This document shows positions 5,483 through 11,909 of a stretch of DNA of 13,179 nt, piece by piece. The stretch is from Desulfitobacterium_A sp034927245 (GTDB taxonomy: Bacteria > Bacillota > Desulfitobacteriia > Desulfitobacteriales > Desulfitobacteriaceae): contig NZ_JAYFQK010000036.1 in the NCBI RefSeq assembly GCF_034927245.1, positions 1 through 13,179 on the forward strand, read 5' to 3'. Under the pieces are notes generated by a model that was not told where the DNA came from, did no database searches, and worked only from the letters and a program-made list of their open reading frames with translations. The translations under genes were made by a program, and so were the position numbers. Within the stretch, counting starts at the first letter, position 1, and every line of letters starts with the position of its first letter.

Positions 5483-5565
5483 CATATAACGTCCCGAGTG
5501 TTCCCGCAGCGCCCCAACCGCCTCCCTCTTTTCAAAGTTGCGGGAACACTCTGTTATCTGCAATA
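5483..5565. repeat. attC-like palindromic site 9
   Basis: The outer boxes are CATATAACG (5483-5491) and GTTATCTG (5553-5560). The inner arms GAGTGTTCCCGCA (5496-5508) and TGCGGGAACACTC (5539-5551) are perfect 13-bp complements. The centre is GCGCCCCAACCGCCTCCCTCTTTTCAAAG. Together with sites 2, 3 and 4 it is among the best-preserved copies. Confidence 0.82.
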
Positions 5566-5733
5566 TCCGAGCTTGCATATATCTAACATATTCTGCTTTT
5601 GGGTAATACTTCCTTTTCTGACGGCAATACTATTTTATTAAAGCCAATTTGAGAGGGCGGTACAATATGGATATAAAGAAAGATACACGCCTGCCTGAGA
5701 AAGGGAGTGATAAACTCATGGCAACACCAATAA

Positions 5734-5862
5734 CTTGCAGATATCACGCAAAATCCAGAAACACCTTCTTTCTATGAGAAAAACGGATTTGTATATAACG
5801 AGAAAGAAAATAGACATCGAACTCGTGCTATTAGTATGCGATATGATATGTTTCAAGGCTAA
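5734..5862 (+). pseudogene. GNAT acetyltransferase C-terminal fragment
   Basis: A plus-strand frame reads LADITQNPETPSFYEKNGFV, YNEKENRHRTRAISMRYDMF, QG and then TAA. The segment TPSFYEKNGF is the usual motif-B region of GNAT acetyltransferases, where the tyrosine is the general acid for acetyl transfer from acetyl-CoA; the following RAISMRYDM is a typical last strand. The acetyl-CoA-binding motif A and everything before it are missing or out of frame, and a TAA precedes the fragment. About 42 of the usual 150-180 residues remain. It is the only cargo in the array on the plus strand. A minus-strand open frame over the same region (5716-5958) has no recognisable features and is not called. Confidence 0.5.
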
Positions 5863-5865
5863 GAT

Positions 5866-5931
5866 TTTCGCAGTCTGCATATTACATTCATATTTCCTCA
5901 GATTGCGGTAAGGTGCTGTTATGCAAAGCCG
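5866..5931. repeat. Degenerate attC-like site 10
   Basis: TTCGCAGTCTGC...ACATTCATATTT...GATTGCGG...GCTGTTATGCAAAGCCG follows the order of the family: inner arm, core, complementary arm, right GTTAT box. Only CGCA/TGCG clearly pairs. It is followed by GCCGTACGCCCC, and nearly the same 12 bases (GTCGTACGCCCC) follow site 7. Confidence 0.4.
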
Positions 5932-6063
5932 TACGCCCCATGATTCAGAGGCCGCCATGGCGGCGGCCCCTTAGCGCTCAGTTATGACCTTATTACACAA
6001 AATAAGAATTCATGAAGGTTAGACCCCCCGTCTTAAACTTGAACAAATGGGACCATTGCAACA

Positions 6064-6345
6064 TTACTTTATTAAATACAATAATCTGTCTCCTATAGGC
6101 CAATAAAGAAAACCGAATGTAATAAAAACAATATTCCCATACAGCCCAAAAAACTTAACAAATCTACCTTCATTTCTACTGATGTAGCCCAAAATTAGCC
6201 CTATTGGTGCAACAAAAAATGACAATAGAAATCCGTAATTTGCCTTAAAAGAATAGAAGATAAAACCTTCAAGGTAGAATATAAAAGTTATTGTTGATAT
6301 TATAACTGATACCCAGCCTATAGTTTTTTTAACTTGAGAACTCAC
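6064..6345 (-). CDS. Small three-helix membrane protein, function unknown
   Basis: I do not recognise this protein. The start is GTG at 6345, with AAGGAGG six bases upstream; a TTG at 6351 lies directly against the ribosome site and is unlikely. The 93-residue product has a short basic N-terminus (MSSQVKK) and three hydrophobic segments at about 8-29, 36-55 and 65-87, with the loop SRNEGRFVKF positively charged. The pattern is like small DUF-type integral membrane proteins of Bacillota. It lies at the right edge of the cassette array, after degenerate site 10 and before the recombinase remnant, and its base composition is more AT-rich than the genes to the right. Confidence 0.7.
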   Translation of the reverse strand: MSSQVKKTIGWVSVIISTITFIFYLEGFIFYSFKANYGFLLSFFVAPIGLILGYISRNEGRFVKFFGLYGNIVFITFGFLYWPIGDRLLYLIK

Positions 6346-6491
6346 CTTCAACCTCCTTACTATTGGATATAATTAATATCATTTTATGGGTATTGCGCAA
6401 CCTCTAGTTAGCGGAAAATATGTACACCTTGCCAGGTGCAGTCTTCGTATTATCCTAAAACTGCGAAGAAATACTTCAAATCCCATTTCGT

Positions 6492-6510
6492 CCGCGCATG
6501 GACGCGCGGC
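6492..6510. repeat. GC-rich repeat, copy 2
   Basis: CCGCGCATGGACGCGCGGC repeats the motif at 3023-3041 with one change. It sits in the 276-base gap between the small membrane protein and the recombinase remnant; apart from a CTTCG/CGAAG hairpin near 6450-6475 I see nothing else in that gap. About 20 bases to its right, CCTGTAACGTTTTTTTACCG may be a decayed left end of another palindromic site. Confidence 0.5.
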
Positions 6511-6621
6511 CCTTTGCGTATGGTTTCCTGTAACGTTTTTTTACCGCACTTCGTAATAATTTAATCATTTGTATATTATACGAACCTGTTTCGCAAATAT
6601 TTTTATATAGCTGTACTTCGC

Positions 6622-7206
6622 TTAAAGATCAAGCGGGCTTCTAATACGGAGAATGTCCTTTTGTGTAACGTGAGTATATATTTCTGTAGTCTTGGAACTT
6701 TTATGTCCTAAAATCTCTTGTATATATCTAAGATCTGTTCCAGCTTCTAATAAGTGTGTTGCAAAAGAGTGTCTAAGTGAATGTATAGAGACATTCTTCT
6801 TAATTCCGGCTTTCTGGCATGCATCTGCAAATACTTTCTGAGCCGTTCTTTCCGAAAGATGAGTCCCTTCTACTTCCCCCGGAAATAACCAAACCTGTAG
6901 CTTAAATTTCTTTGCATACTGTCTAAGCACTTCAAGAGCAGATCGAGAGAGAACTGTATATCGATCCTTTCTTCCTTTCCCTTGTATCACATGAATGAGC
7001 ATTCTCTTGCTATCAATATCTTGTATACGAAGAGAAACAAGTTCACTGACCCTAAGCCCTGCCGAATAAGCAAGCATTAGCAGGGCTTTATGTTTAACAT
7101 TCTGGATAACATGGAAAATAGTAAGGACTTCTTCTTTGCAAAGCACGTTAGGAAGCTTTTCCTCTCTTTTAGGACCGGGAATTTCGATCTCGGGAATCGG
7201 TGGCTT
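6622..7206 (-). pseudogene. Tyrosine recombinase (XerC/D-like) lacking N-terminal domain
   Basis: The catalytic domain of a tyrosine site-specific recombinase is complete: Arg I in AGLRVSELVSL, the lysine in GKGRKDRY, HSLRHSFATHLLEAGTD (His/Arg II), LGHKSSKT (His III) and the nucleophile in EIYTHV. The tail is RIRSPLDL. Such enzymes cut and join DNA through a 3'-phosphotyrosine. The longest frame with a start codon is GTG 7146, but homology continues upstream as KPPIPEIEIPGPKREEKLPN and then meets TAA and TGA at 7225-7230. About 100 residues of the SAM-like core-binding domain are absent, and no good ribosome site precedes any start. The RSPLD ending also occurs in IntI integrases, but the extra IntI-specific helix is absent, so XerC/D-like is the better name. 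It lies at the edge of the palindromic cassette array. Confidence 0.8.
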
Positions 7207-7291
7207 TAATAGAACACACTCCCCTTATCACCCCAGTATATTCCTATTTCTCCATAAATAGTTCTTTTCCTGCAGGGTAAAACAACTTTAG

Positions 7292-7303
7292 CCCTAATTA
7301 GGG
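7292..7303. other. 12-bp perfect palindrome
   Basis: CCCTAATTAGGG is self-complementary and lies just left of the 7313-7349 hairpin, upstream of the recombinase remnant. It could be an operator or a chance palindrome. Confidence 0.3.
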
Positions 7304-7312
7304 TATTAATTA

Positions 7313-7349
7313 AGAAATCGGCTGACCATTATTTGATCAGCCGATTTCT
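7313..7349 (-). terminator. Strong hairpin after degV-type gene, probable terminator
   Basis: AGAAATCGGCTGA and TCAGCCGATTTCT form a perfect 13-bp stem with an 11-base loop, 83 bases beyond the stop of the DegV gene. On the minus strand the stem ends in TTTCTTAATTAATA, a modest uridine tract. Confidence 0.6.
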
Positions 7350-7431
7350 ACATACCGCCATATATAGCGTTTAATATACAGCGGGTCCAAAGTCCGCACT
7401 TTGCTCATTATCATTATCATTTTCGTTAACA

Positions 7432-8298
7432 TCAGCATGCACAAGCTTTCAGTTTCCTGTGCTTACGCTTAAATAATATTCCAAGGGTGTTCGGTCCGCA
7501 ATGACTCGATATTGTACACCCCGCATTTGTTTCAATGATCTCATCAAAATCAGCATAACGACAAATCGTTTCTCTTACTCTGGCAATGGTTTCGGGAGAA
7601 CACATGGGATGTGTAATAAAAACCCTGCTATAATCAATATCTTCACTGCTAATCAGCCTATCTTTTACATAGTTTTCAAGGCAATGCTCAAAACTGCCTC
7701 TATATTTTTTCCCGACCTTCATTTTACCGTCAACAACTTCGATGCAGGGTTTTATCTGAAGCAATTTAGCTCCAACGACTTCAAGTCCTGAACAGCGTCC
7801 GCCTTTATATAAATAATCCAGACGGTCAATTACAAAACTTGCATCAACCTTAGGTACAGACATTTCTAGGCTACGGCAAATCTCCTCCGGCTCGTTTCCC
7901 TCCCTGGCCATTTCAGCAGCATCAAGCACGATAAGCCCGCTTCCGCTGGAAAGATTGCGCGAATCAACGACATAAACATTTTCAAACTTCCGTGATGCTA
8001 AAACTGCGTTTTGGTAACACGTGGAAAAGCCCGAACTAAGACAGATATGAATGACCGCCTCGTATCGGGGAGAAAGCTCATTAAACAAACACTCGTATTC
8101 ATAAACATTCACAGCTGCAGTTTTACATTCTGTCTCTTGTCTTTCAACAGAGTTAAAGATATACGCGGGCGTTATGTCTACTCCATCATGGAAATCCTTA
8201 TCATTCATAATAATGGAGAGGGGTACCAACGTTATATCCATAGCCTTTAAAATCTCAGGAGAGAGGTCACAAGTGCTATCCGCAGTTATTTTAATCAT
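7432..8298 (-). CDS. DegV family fatty-acid-binding protein
   Basis: DegV/FakB proteins are cytoplasmic carriers that hold one fatty acid for phosphorylation by the kinase FakA, feeding exogenous or recycled acyl chains to lipid synthesis. The 288-residue length is normal. The N-terminus MIKITADSTCDLSPEIL has the family's D-S-T-x-D-L motif. SSGFSTCYQNAVLA contains the serine/threonine loop that binds the carboxylate. RLDYLYKGGRCSG is the conserved Y-L-x-K-G-G-R segment, followed by LLQIKPCIEVVDGK. The cysteine-rich tail (KLKACAC) is unusual. The ATG at 8298 has GGAG about 8 bases upstream. No fakA homologue is nearby, and a hairpin separates it from the upstream radical SAM gene, so it is probably monocistronic. 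The family assignment is secure; the ligand is inferred from the family. Confidence 0.92.
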   Translation of the reverse strand: MIKITADSTCDLSPEILKAMDITLVPLSIIMNDKDFHDGVDITPAYIFNSVERQETECKTAAVNVYEYECLFNELSPRYEAVIHICLSSGFSTCYQNAVLASRKFENVYVVDSRNLSSGSGLIVLDAAEMAREGNEPEEICRSLEMSVPKVDASFVIDRLDYLYKGGRCSGLEVVGAKLLQIKPCIEVVDGKMKVGKKYRGSFEHCLENYVKDRLISSEDIDYSRVFITHPMCSPETIARVRETICRYADFDEIIETNAGCTISSHCGPNTLGILFKRKHRKLKACAC

Positions 8299-8414
8299 TT
8301 CAGTTACTCCTCGTATAATAATATTTGTTCCTAGCTTCTCGGGTCCAGGTCCTTAAAAATTCTTCAAAGAGGAACACGCCAAAATAATATATACACGAGC
8401 TGTTGCCAATGGCC

Positions 8415-8451
8415 AAAACAACCGAAGACTTTGAACTGCCTCCGGCTGTTT
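8415..8451 (-). terminator. Probable terminator of the radical SAM gene
   Basis: On the minus strand AAACAGCCGGA and TCGGTTGTTTT form an 11-bp stem with one G-T pair and end in GTTGTTTT, about 20 bases beyond the stop of the gene at 8471. Confidence 0.5.
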
Positions 8452-8470
8452 CAGCATTTTTCAGTTAATA

Positions 8471-9862
8471 TTACCCGGCTGCGAGTTTAGATTTTTCCTC
8501 CTTTCGGGTTGAATTATTGCATTCGCCGCACCCACGCTTTTCCTCCCAAATTTTATCTGCGGTTACCGCCCATTTTTCCGAAGCTTTAACACATTTCGCA
8601 CTCAAACCATGAACATCCTCAGGTGCAATAAAATCGGTGGATTTTGCTTCGGATGCATCAACCATTTCAACTAATCGATGCGGGTTGTCTAACAGCGGAC
8701 AGGGACGCAAATGGTTGCCATTAAACGGTTGGTTTTTATGGTATTGCATAAACAAGGGGGACTTTAATGCTTCAACTAAGGTCTTTTTATAAATATTGCT
8801 GTCTGTATAATGGATAAAGGCACAGGGTTCCATATCCCCGGCTGCATTGATATGCAAATATCTTCTGCCGCCTGCCAGGCAACCCTCGACATATTCCCCG
8901 TCGTTCCAAAAATCAAGCGTAAATATAGATTTTGTTCCCCGGAATTTCCGGATCTGGCGATACATAAACGCACGCTGCTCATCACTGACCATGAGATCCG
9001 GTACAGCATCGGCTCCTACCGGCATATAGGTAAAGAACCAAGCAAACTTAGCTCCCTTGGCAATCATATCATCGATAAATTCTTCGCTGCCGATGACTTC
9101 TGTATTCCGGCTGGTATAGCAACAGGACATGCCAAAGGGAAGTCTTTTCCTCTTCAATATTTCCATGGCACGGACAACGGCTTGGTAAGTTCCTTTGCCG
9201 CGCCTTGAATCCGTTGCTTCCTCAAAACCCTCGACACTGATGGCCGGTATGAAGTTCTTAACACGCAGCATTTCATCCGCAAATTCCTCATCAATGAGTG
9301 TCCCATTCGTAAACGCCGCAAACATACAGTCCTTATGTTTTTCACAGAGCTTCAGAATATCTTTTTTGCGGACAAGGGGCTCGCCACCGGAAAACAGATA
9401 AAAATAAACGCCTAATTCTTTACCCTGTTCCACAATACTATCCAAGGTTTCCAAGCTCATCGAAAGCCGATTGCCGTACTCGGCCGCCCAACAGCCGGTA
9501 CACTTAAGGTTGCAGGCAGAAGTCGGATCCATCAGGATGGCCCACGGTATACTATAATCGTTCTCTTTCCTTAATTTTTCCTGTTTTGACCAACCGATAA
9601 AGGCGCTGTTTATGATAAAGTTATTAAAAAAGGTTTTTCTTACTTCGGGATCAATATCATCCCACAAACTAAGGATAAGCCGATACCAGTTATTGTCCTT
9701 ATTCTCAATGGTTTCCCTGACGGCTCGACGCTGATCCACCCATGCACCATTTTTGTCAAGTTTATCAACCCACCCCATGAGTTTCGGGATATTCTTTTCA
9801 GGATTTGAGTCAAGATAGGTATAGGCGATCTTTAACCCCGCGGAACTCAGTTTCTCATTCAT
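8471..9862 (-). CDS. Radical SAM/SPASM domain protein
   Basis: The start is ATG at 9862, with GGAGGG eight bases upstream; the longer frame to 9904 reads through that ribosome site. The 463-residue product has an N-terminal helical region of about 100 residues, then DYSIPWAILMDPTSA and the cluster motif CNLKCTGC (cysteines 117, 121 and 124). These bind the 4Fe-4S cluster that splits S-adenosylmethionine. The SAM-binding FSGGEP lies near residue 160. The C-terminal part has further cysteines in EGCLAGG, GDMEPC, RPCPLL, AKCV and GCGEC, typical of a SPASM/Twitch extension with auxiliary clusters. Such proteins modify peptides, cofactors or enzymes; the substrate is not evident, and no short precursor peptide gene is visible beside it. 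It is divergent from a homologous cysteine-less protein at 10052. Confidence 0.9.
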   Translation of the reverse strand: MNEKLSSAGLKIAYTYLDSNPEKNIPKLMGWVDKLDKNGAWVDQRRAVRETIENKDNNWYRLILSLWDDIDPEVRKTFFNNFIINSAFIGWSKQEKLRKENDYSIPWAILMDPTSACNLKCTGCWAAEYGNRLSMSLETLDSIVEQGKELGVYFYLFSGGEPLVRKKDILKLCEKHKDCMFAAFTNGTLIDEEFADEMLRVKNFIPAISVEGFEEATDSRRGKGTYQAVVRAMEILKRKRLPFGMSCCYTSRNTEVIGSEEFIDDMIAKGAKFAWFFTYMPVGADAVPDLMVSDEQRAFMYRQIRKFRGTKSIFTLDFWNDGEYVEGCLAGGRRYLHINAAGDMEPCAFIHYTDSNIYKKTLVEALKSPLFMQYHKNQPFNGNHLRPCPLLDNPHRLVEMVDASEAKSTDFIAPEDVHGLSAKCVKASEKWAVTADKIWEEKRGCGECNNSTRKEEKSKLAAG

Positions 9863-9925
9863 AATATTCCCTCCGATCTTCTTATTTTTAATGAAGTGTA
9901 TCACATTCTTTTTTTCTTGGTATTA

Positions 9926-9972
9926 GACAAAAACGGAGAGTGTAAAAAAACTTTACACTCTCCGTTTTTGTC
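9926..9972. repeat. Perfect 21-bp inverted repeat between divergent genes
   Basis: Positions 9926-9946 (starting GACAAAAACGGAGAG) and 9952-9972 are perfect complements with a 5-base loop. It lies 63 bases upstream of the radical SAM start and 79 bases upstream of the divergent start. In RNA it folds as a strong hairpin with T5 inside the far arm on either strand. It may be an attenuator, a bidirectional terminator insulating the two genes, or a regulator-binding site. Confidence 0.75.
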
Positions 9973-10018
9973 AACAAACACCCGCCCCTTCACGATAGAA
10001 ATAAGATGATGGGTATTA

Positions 10019-10024
10019 TATAAT
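10019..10024 (+). promoter_or_regulatory. Candidate -10 box for the cysteine-less paralogue
   Basis: TATAAT lies 27 bases before the start codon at 10052, inside ATTATATAAT. No convincing -35 box is visible 17 bases upstream, so an activator or a different sigma factor could be needed. Confidence 0.35.
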
Positions 10025-10051
10025 GGGGTCGCATGGATAGGAGTGATTAAT

Positions 10052-11092
10052 ATGGAACTACAACACCGACTTGTTCGCCAAACGATTAATATAGCCATCA
10101 GTAAAGCCATAGATGATATGAGGTGCAACTTAAAACGCAGTATGCGAAACTTGGTTGATTTGGGCCTGCTCTTTTCCAAAAGCGAAAAACAAAAGTGGTT
10201 TTTTTCGACTGCCAAAAAGGTGATTTCCAATCGAAATAACCCCTATTACCCGCTTATCTCTAGGGTACTTGCGGATGTGGATACCGAAACGATCAAACGC
10301 GTCGGTTTAAATCTCGGATACAGCAGTCTGATCTATGGAGCCCATAAAATAAAAAAGAAGCGGGAGTCGATGAACTATGCGATCCCCTGGCTTCTTATTT
10401 TCGATATTGCGGAATCCGGCCCTGACTATTTTCATCAGTTGGAAAAGCTGCTCTCTGAAGGACGAGAGTTAGGTGTTTATAGTTATATTTTCTGCATCCA
10501 TCAAGAAAGTGATCTTTTTACGCTTTGCGAAATCGCCGAGCAATTTGACGAATGCTTCTTTGCCTTTGAATTACCTTCACACTTGATTATCGATAAAACC
10601 GCTCATTCTCTCGGCAAAATTCATAATGTTGTGATTTCCGTTCATTCCGTTAATGATGATTTAAATTCGGAATACACGACTCACGCCTTTCGCGTCTTAA
10701 AACAAAACCATTGCCTTTACGGCTATCATTTATATTATAACGAAGATAACATCGGAAAAGTGATCTCCCCCGAATATGTTAGCACCGCCATTGAACTTGG
10801 CAGTGTATTTGGAGTGTATATCGCTGCGGATGGCGTTCCGGCTGCCTACAAAGAAGCTGCCTATCATTTCGTATGCCAGGAACGGGGGGAAAACGGCCAA
10901 CCTTTAATTGCTCTGGATTGGTTCCGCGACATGGAGGATATCAGCAAAATGATCCTATCCAAAGATGGATACATACCGAAAAACCCCATTCATAAAGTTC
11001 GCAATGAGTATATTAAGGCGAAAGAATCGCTGACAAACTCTTTTCCTAATCTATTTCAAATTTTAAAACCAACCGCCAGCCCAAACTCCTAA
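10052..11092 (+). CDS. Cysteine-less radical SAM-like protein (probable pseudoenzyme)
   Basis: The start is ATG at 10052, with TAGGAG 8 bases upstream; an earlier GTG at 10043 overlaps that ribosome site. The 346-residue product aligns along its length with the divergent radical SAM protein: MNYAIPWLLIFD matches DYSIPWAILMD; SEGRELGVYSYIF matches EQGKELGVYFYLF; LCEIAEQFDECFFAFE matches LCEKHKDCMFAAFT; NVVISVHSV matches FIPAISVEGF; PLIALDWFRDME matches IFTLDFWNDGE. The CxxxCxxC loop is deleted (replaced by AESGPDY), GGEP is IHQES, and the SPASM cysteines and C-terminal region are gone. It cannot bind the catalytic cluster. The frame is intact, so it was probably kept for another role, such as a partner, scaffold or sensor for the active enzyme. 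Convergent with the TetR gene; GC-rich hairpins (GGCTT/AAGCC) follow its stop. Confidence 0.8.
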   Translation: MELQHRLVRQTINIAISKAIDDMRCNLKRSMRNLVDLGLLFSKSEKQKWFFSTAKKVISNRNNPYYPLISRVLADVDTETIKRVGLNLGYSSLIYGAHKIKKKRESMNYAIPWLLIFDIAESGPDYFHQLEKLLSEGRELGVYSYIFCIHQESDLFTLCEIAEQFDECFFAFELPSHLIIDKTAHSLGKIHNVVISVHSVNDDLNSEYTTHAFRVLKQNHCLYGYHLYYNEDNIGKVISPEYVSTAIELGSVFGVYIAADGVPAAYKEAAYHFVCQERGENGQPLIALDWFRDMEDISKMILSKDGYIPKNPIHKVRNEYIKAKESLTNSFPNLFQILKPTASPNS

Positions 11093-11226
11093 AGAAAACT
11101 TGGCTTGCGCCAAGCCTTAGCGCAGGCGGAAGCCTTAGTTGCACTTATGCTATCTGCCCAAAACTTATACTTTCTGTTAGTATAGGGAGCTTGCTCATAA
11201 AGGAATGCTTTTAGTATATAATAGCT

Positions 11227-11787
11227 TTAGCTTTCGTGATTCTCTTTACCTTCAAGTTCATGGAGCATGCTTCCATCAAAGATACTTCTTATATGGGCAA
11301 TATATTTTGCAGGATCTTCTTCCATACCATCATTCGCCCAGTGTACAAGCAATCCAACAATTGTGGTCGCCATAAATTCGGCTGTGAATTCCCACTTTTC
11401 TTCAAAACTCCTGCCTTTACTCTCGATCACAGACATCGCAATATCGCGCAGGTAACCATACAGATATTCCTGAAAAGAGTTTTGCCCCGTTGTGTTGAGG
11501 GCATTAATATAAAATGATTTATTTTCCTGCATATAATAGCATAAATCTTTCAAACCATCCGTCCAATGGTTAGCCATATCATAATTGCTCATAAAGGAAG
11601 CCGTCTCTGTATAGTAGATCCAATTCATCAGATCATACTTATCCTTAAAATGATAATAGAAAGCTTGCCTTGTAAAACCGCAATTTTCGACGATATCACT
11701 GACACAAATTTTACTAAACGCTTCTTTCGCCATCAATTGCTTCAAGGAATCGGCAAGAATTCGTTTCGTTATATTTGCGTGAGGCAT
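11227..11787 (-). CDS. TetR/AcrR family transcriptional regulator
   Basis: The start is ATG at 11787, with GGAGGG six bases upstream; the frame to 11802 reads through it. In the 186-residue protein, residues about 5-55 are a TetR DNA-binding domain: ITKRILADSLKQLMAKEAFSKICVSDIVENCGFTRQAFYYHFKDKYDL, where SDIVENCGFTRQAFYYHF is the helix-turn-helix. The rest is a helical ligand-binding and dimerisation domain rich in aromatic residues (WIYYTETASFM, YYMQENKSFYIN), similar to the DhaS-like branch of the family. It is divergent from the AI-2E-family permease, with a 15-bp palindrome between them, so repression of itself and of that permease is likely. The ligand is unknown. It could also act on the radical SAM pair, whose promoter has a TATAATG half-site; that is weaker. 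Confidence 0.9.
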   Translation of the reverse strand: MPHANITKRILADSLKQLMAKEAFSKICVSDIVENCGFTRQAFYYHFKDKYDLMNWIYYTETASFMSNYDMANHWTDGLKDLCYYMQENKSFYINALNTTGQNSFQEYLYGYLRDIAMSVIESKGRSFEEKWEFTAEFMATTIVGLLVHWANDGMEEDPAKYIAHIRSIFDGSMLHELEGKENHES

Positions 11788-11810
11788 AACGAACCCTCCC
11801 AATATTGTTG

Positions 11811-11825
11811 TATAATGACATTATA
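11811..11825. promoter_or_regulatory. Candidate TetR operator overlapping divergent promoters
   Basis: TATAATG-A-CATTATA is a perfect 7-bp inverted repeat with a one-base centre, 24 bases from the TetR start codon. Each arm reads TATAAT and so could serve as a -10 box on either strand. Spacing and size fit a TetR dimer site. Binding is inferred. Confidence 0.55.
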
Positions 11826-11909
11826 TATCGCAAATGATGATAATGCCTAGAGAACAATGTATTTTGCCGCAGCTTGTCATTGTATTAATTATTAGAGGGG
11901 AAGTTATCA

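Noticed and set aside
572..5565. Reading the repeated palindromes as a CRISPR array
   Set aside because: Copies are about 300-950 bases apart, differ in the arms and flank coding genes; there are no short uniform spacers and no cas genes.
572..5565. Reading the palindromes as ordinary Rho-independent terminators
   Set aside because: They have a conserved asymmetric centre of about 28 bases, conserved outer boxes and no uridine tract, which terminators do not share.
5716..5958. 80-residue minus-strand open frame
   Set aside because: No ribosome site or recognisable pattern, and it overlaps the plus-strand GNAT-like fragment.
6622..7146. Calling the recombinase an integron integrase IntI
   Set aside because: The RSPLD tail is suggestive, but the extra IntI-specific helix between the catalytic boxes is absent and the N-terminal domain is missing; XerC/D-like is safer.
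7407..7423. ATTATCATTATCATTTT as a Fur box
   Set aside because: The units are direct rather than inverted repeats, and the site lies downstream of the DegV gene, not before a gene.
7350..7423. Short frame MIMIMSKVRTLDPLYIKR... downstream of the DegV gene
   Set aside because: Only about 25 codons, no ribosome site, and its stop lies inside the terminator stem.
8810..9208. 132-residue plus-strand open frame
   Set aside because: Antisense shadow of the radical SAM gene with no family features.
9901..10230. 109-residue minus-strand frame across the divergent intergenic region
   Set aside because: It reads antisense through the start of the cysteine-less paralogue and through the inverted repeat; no ribosome site or family similarity.
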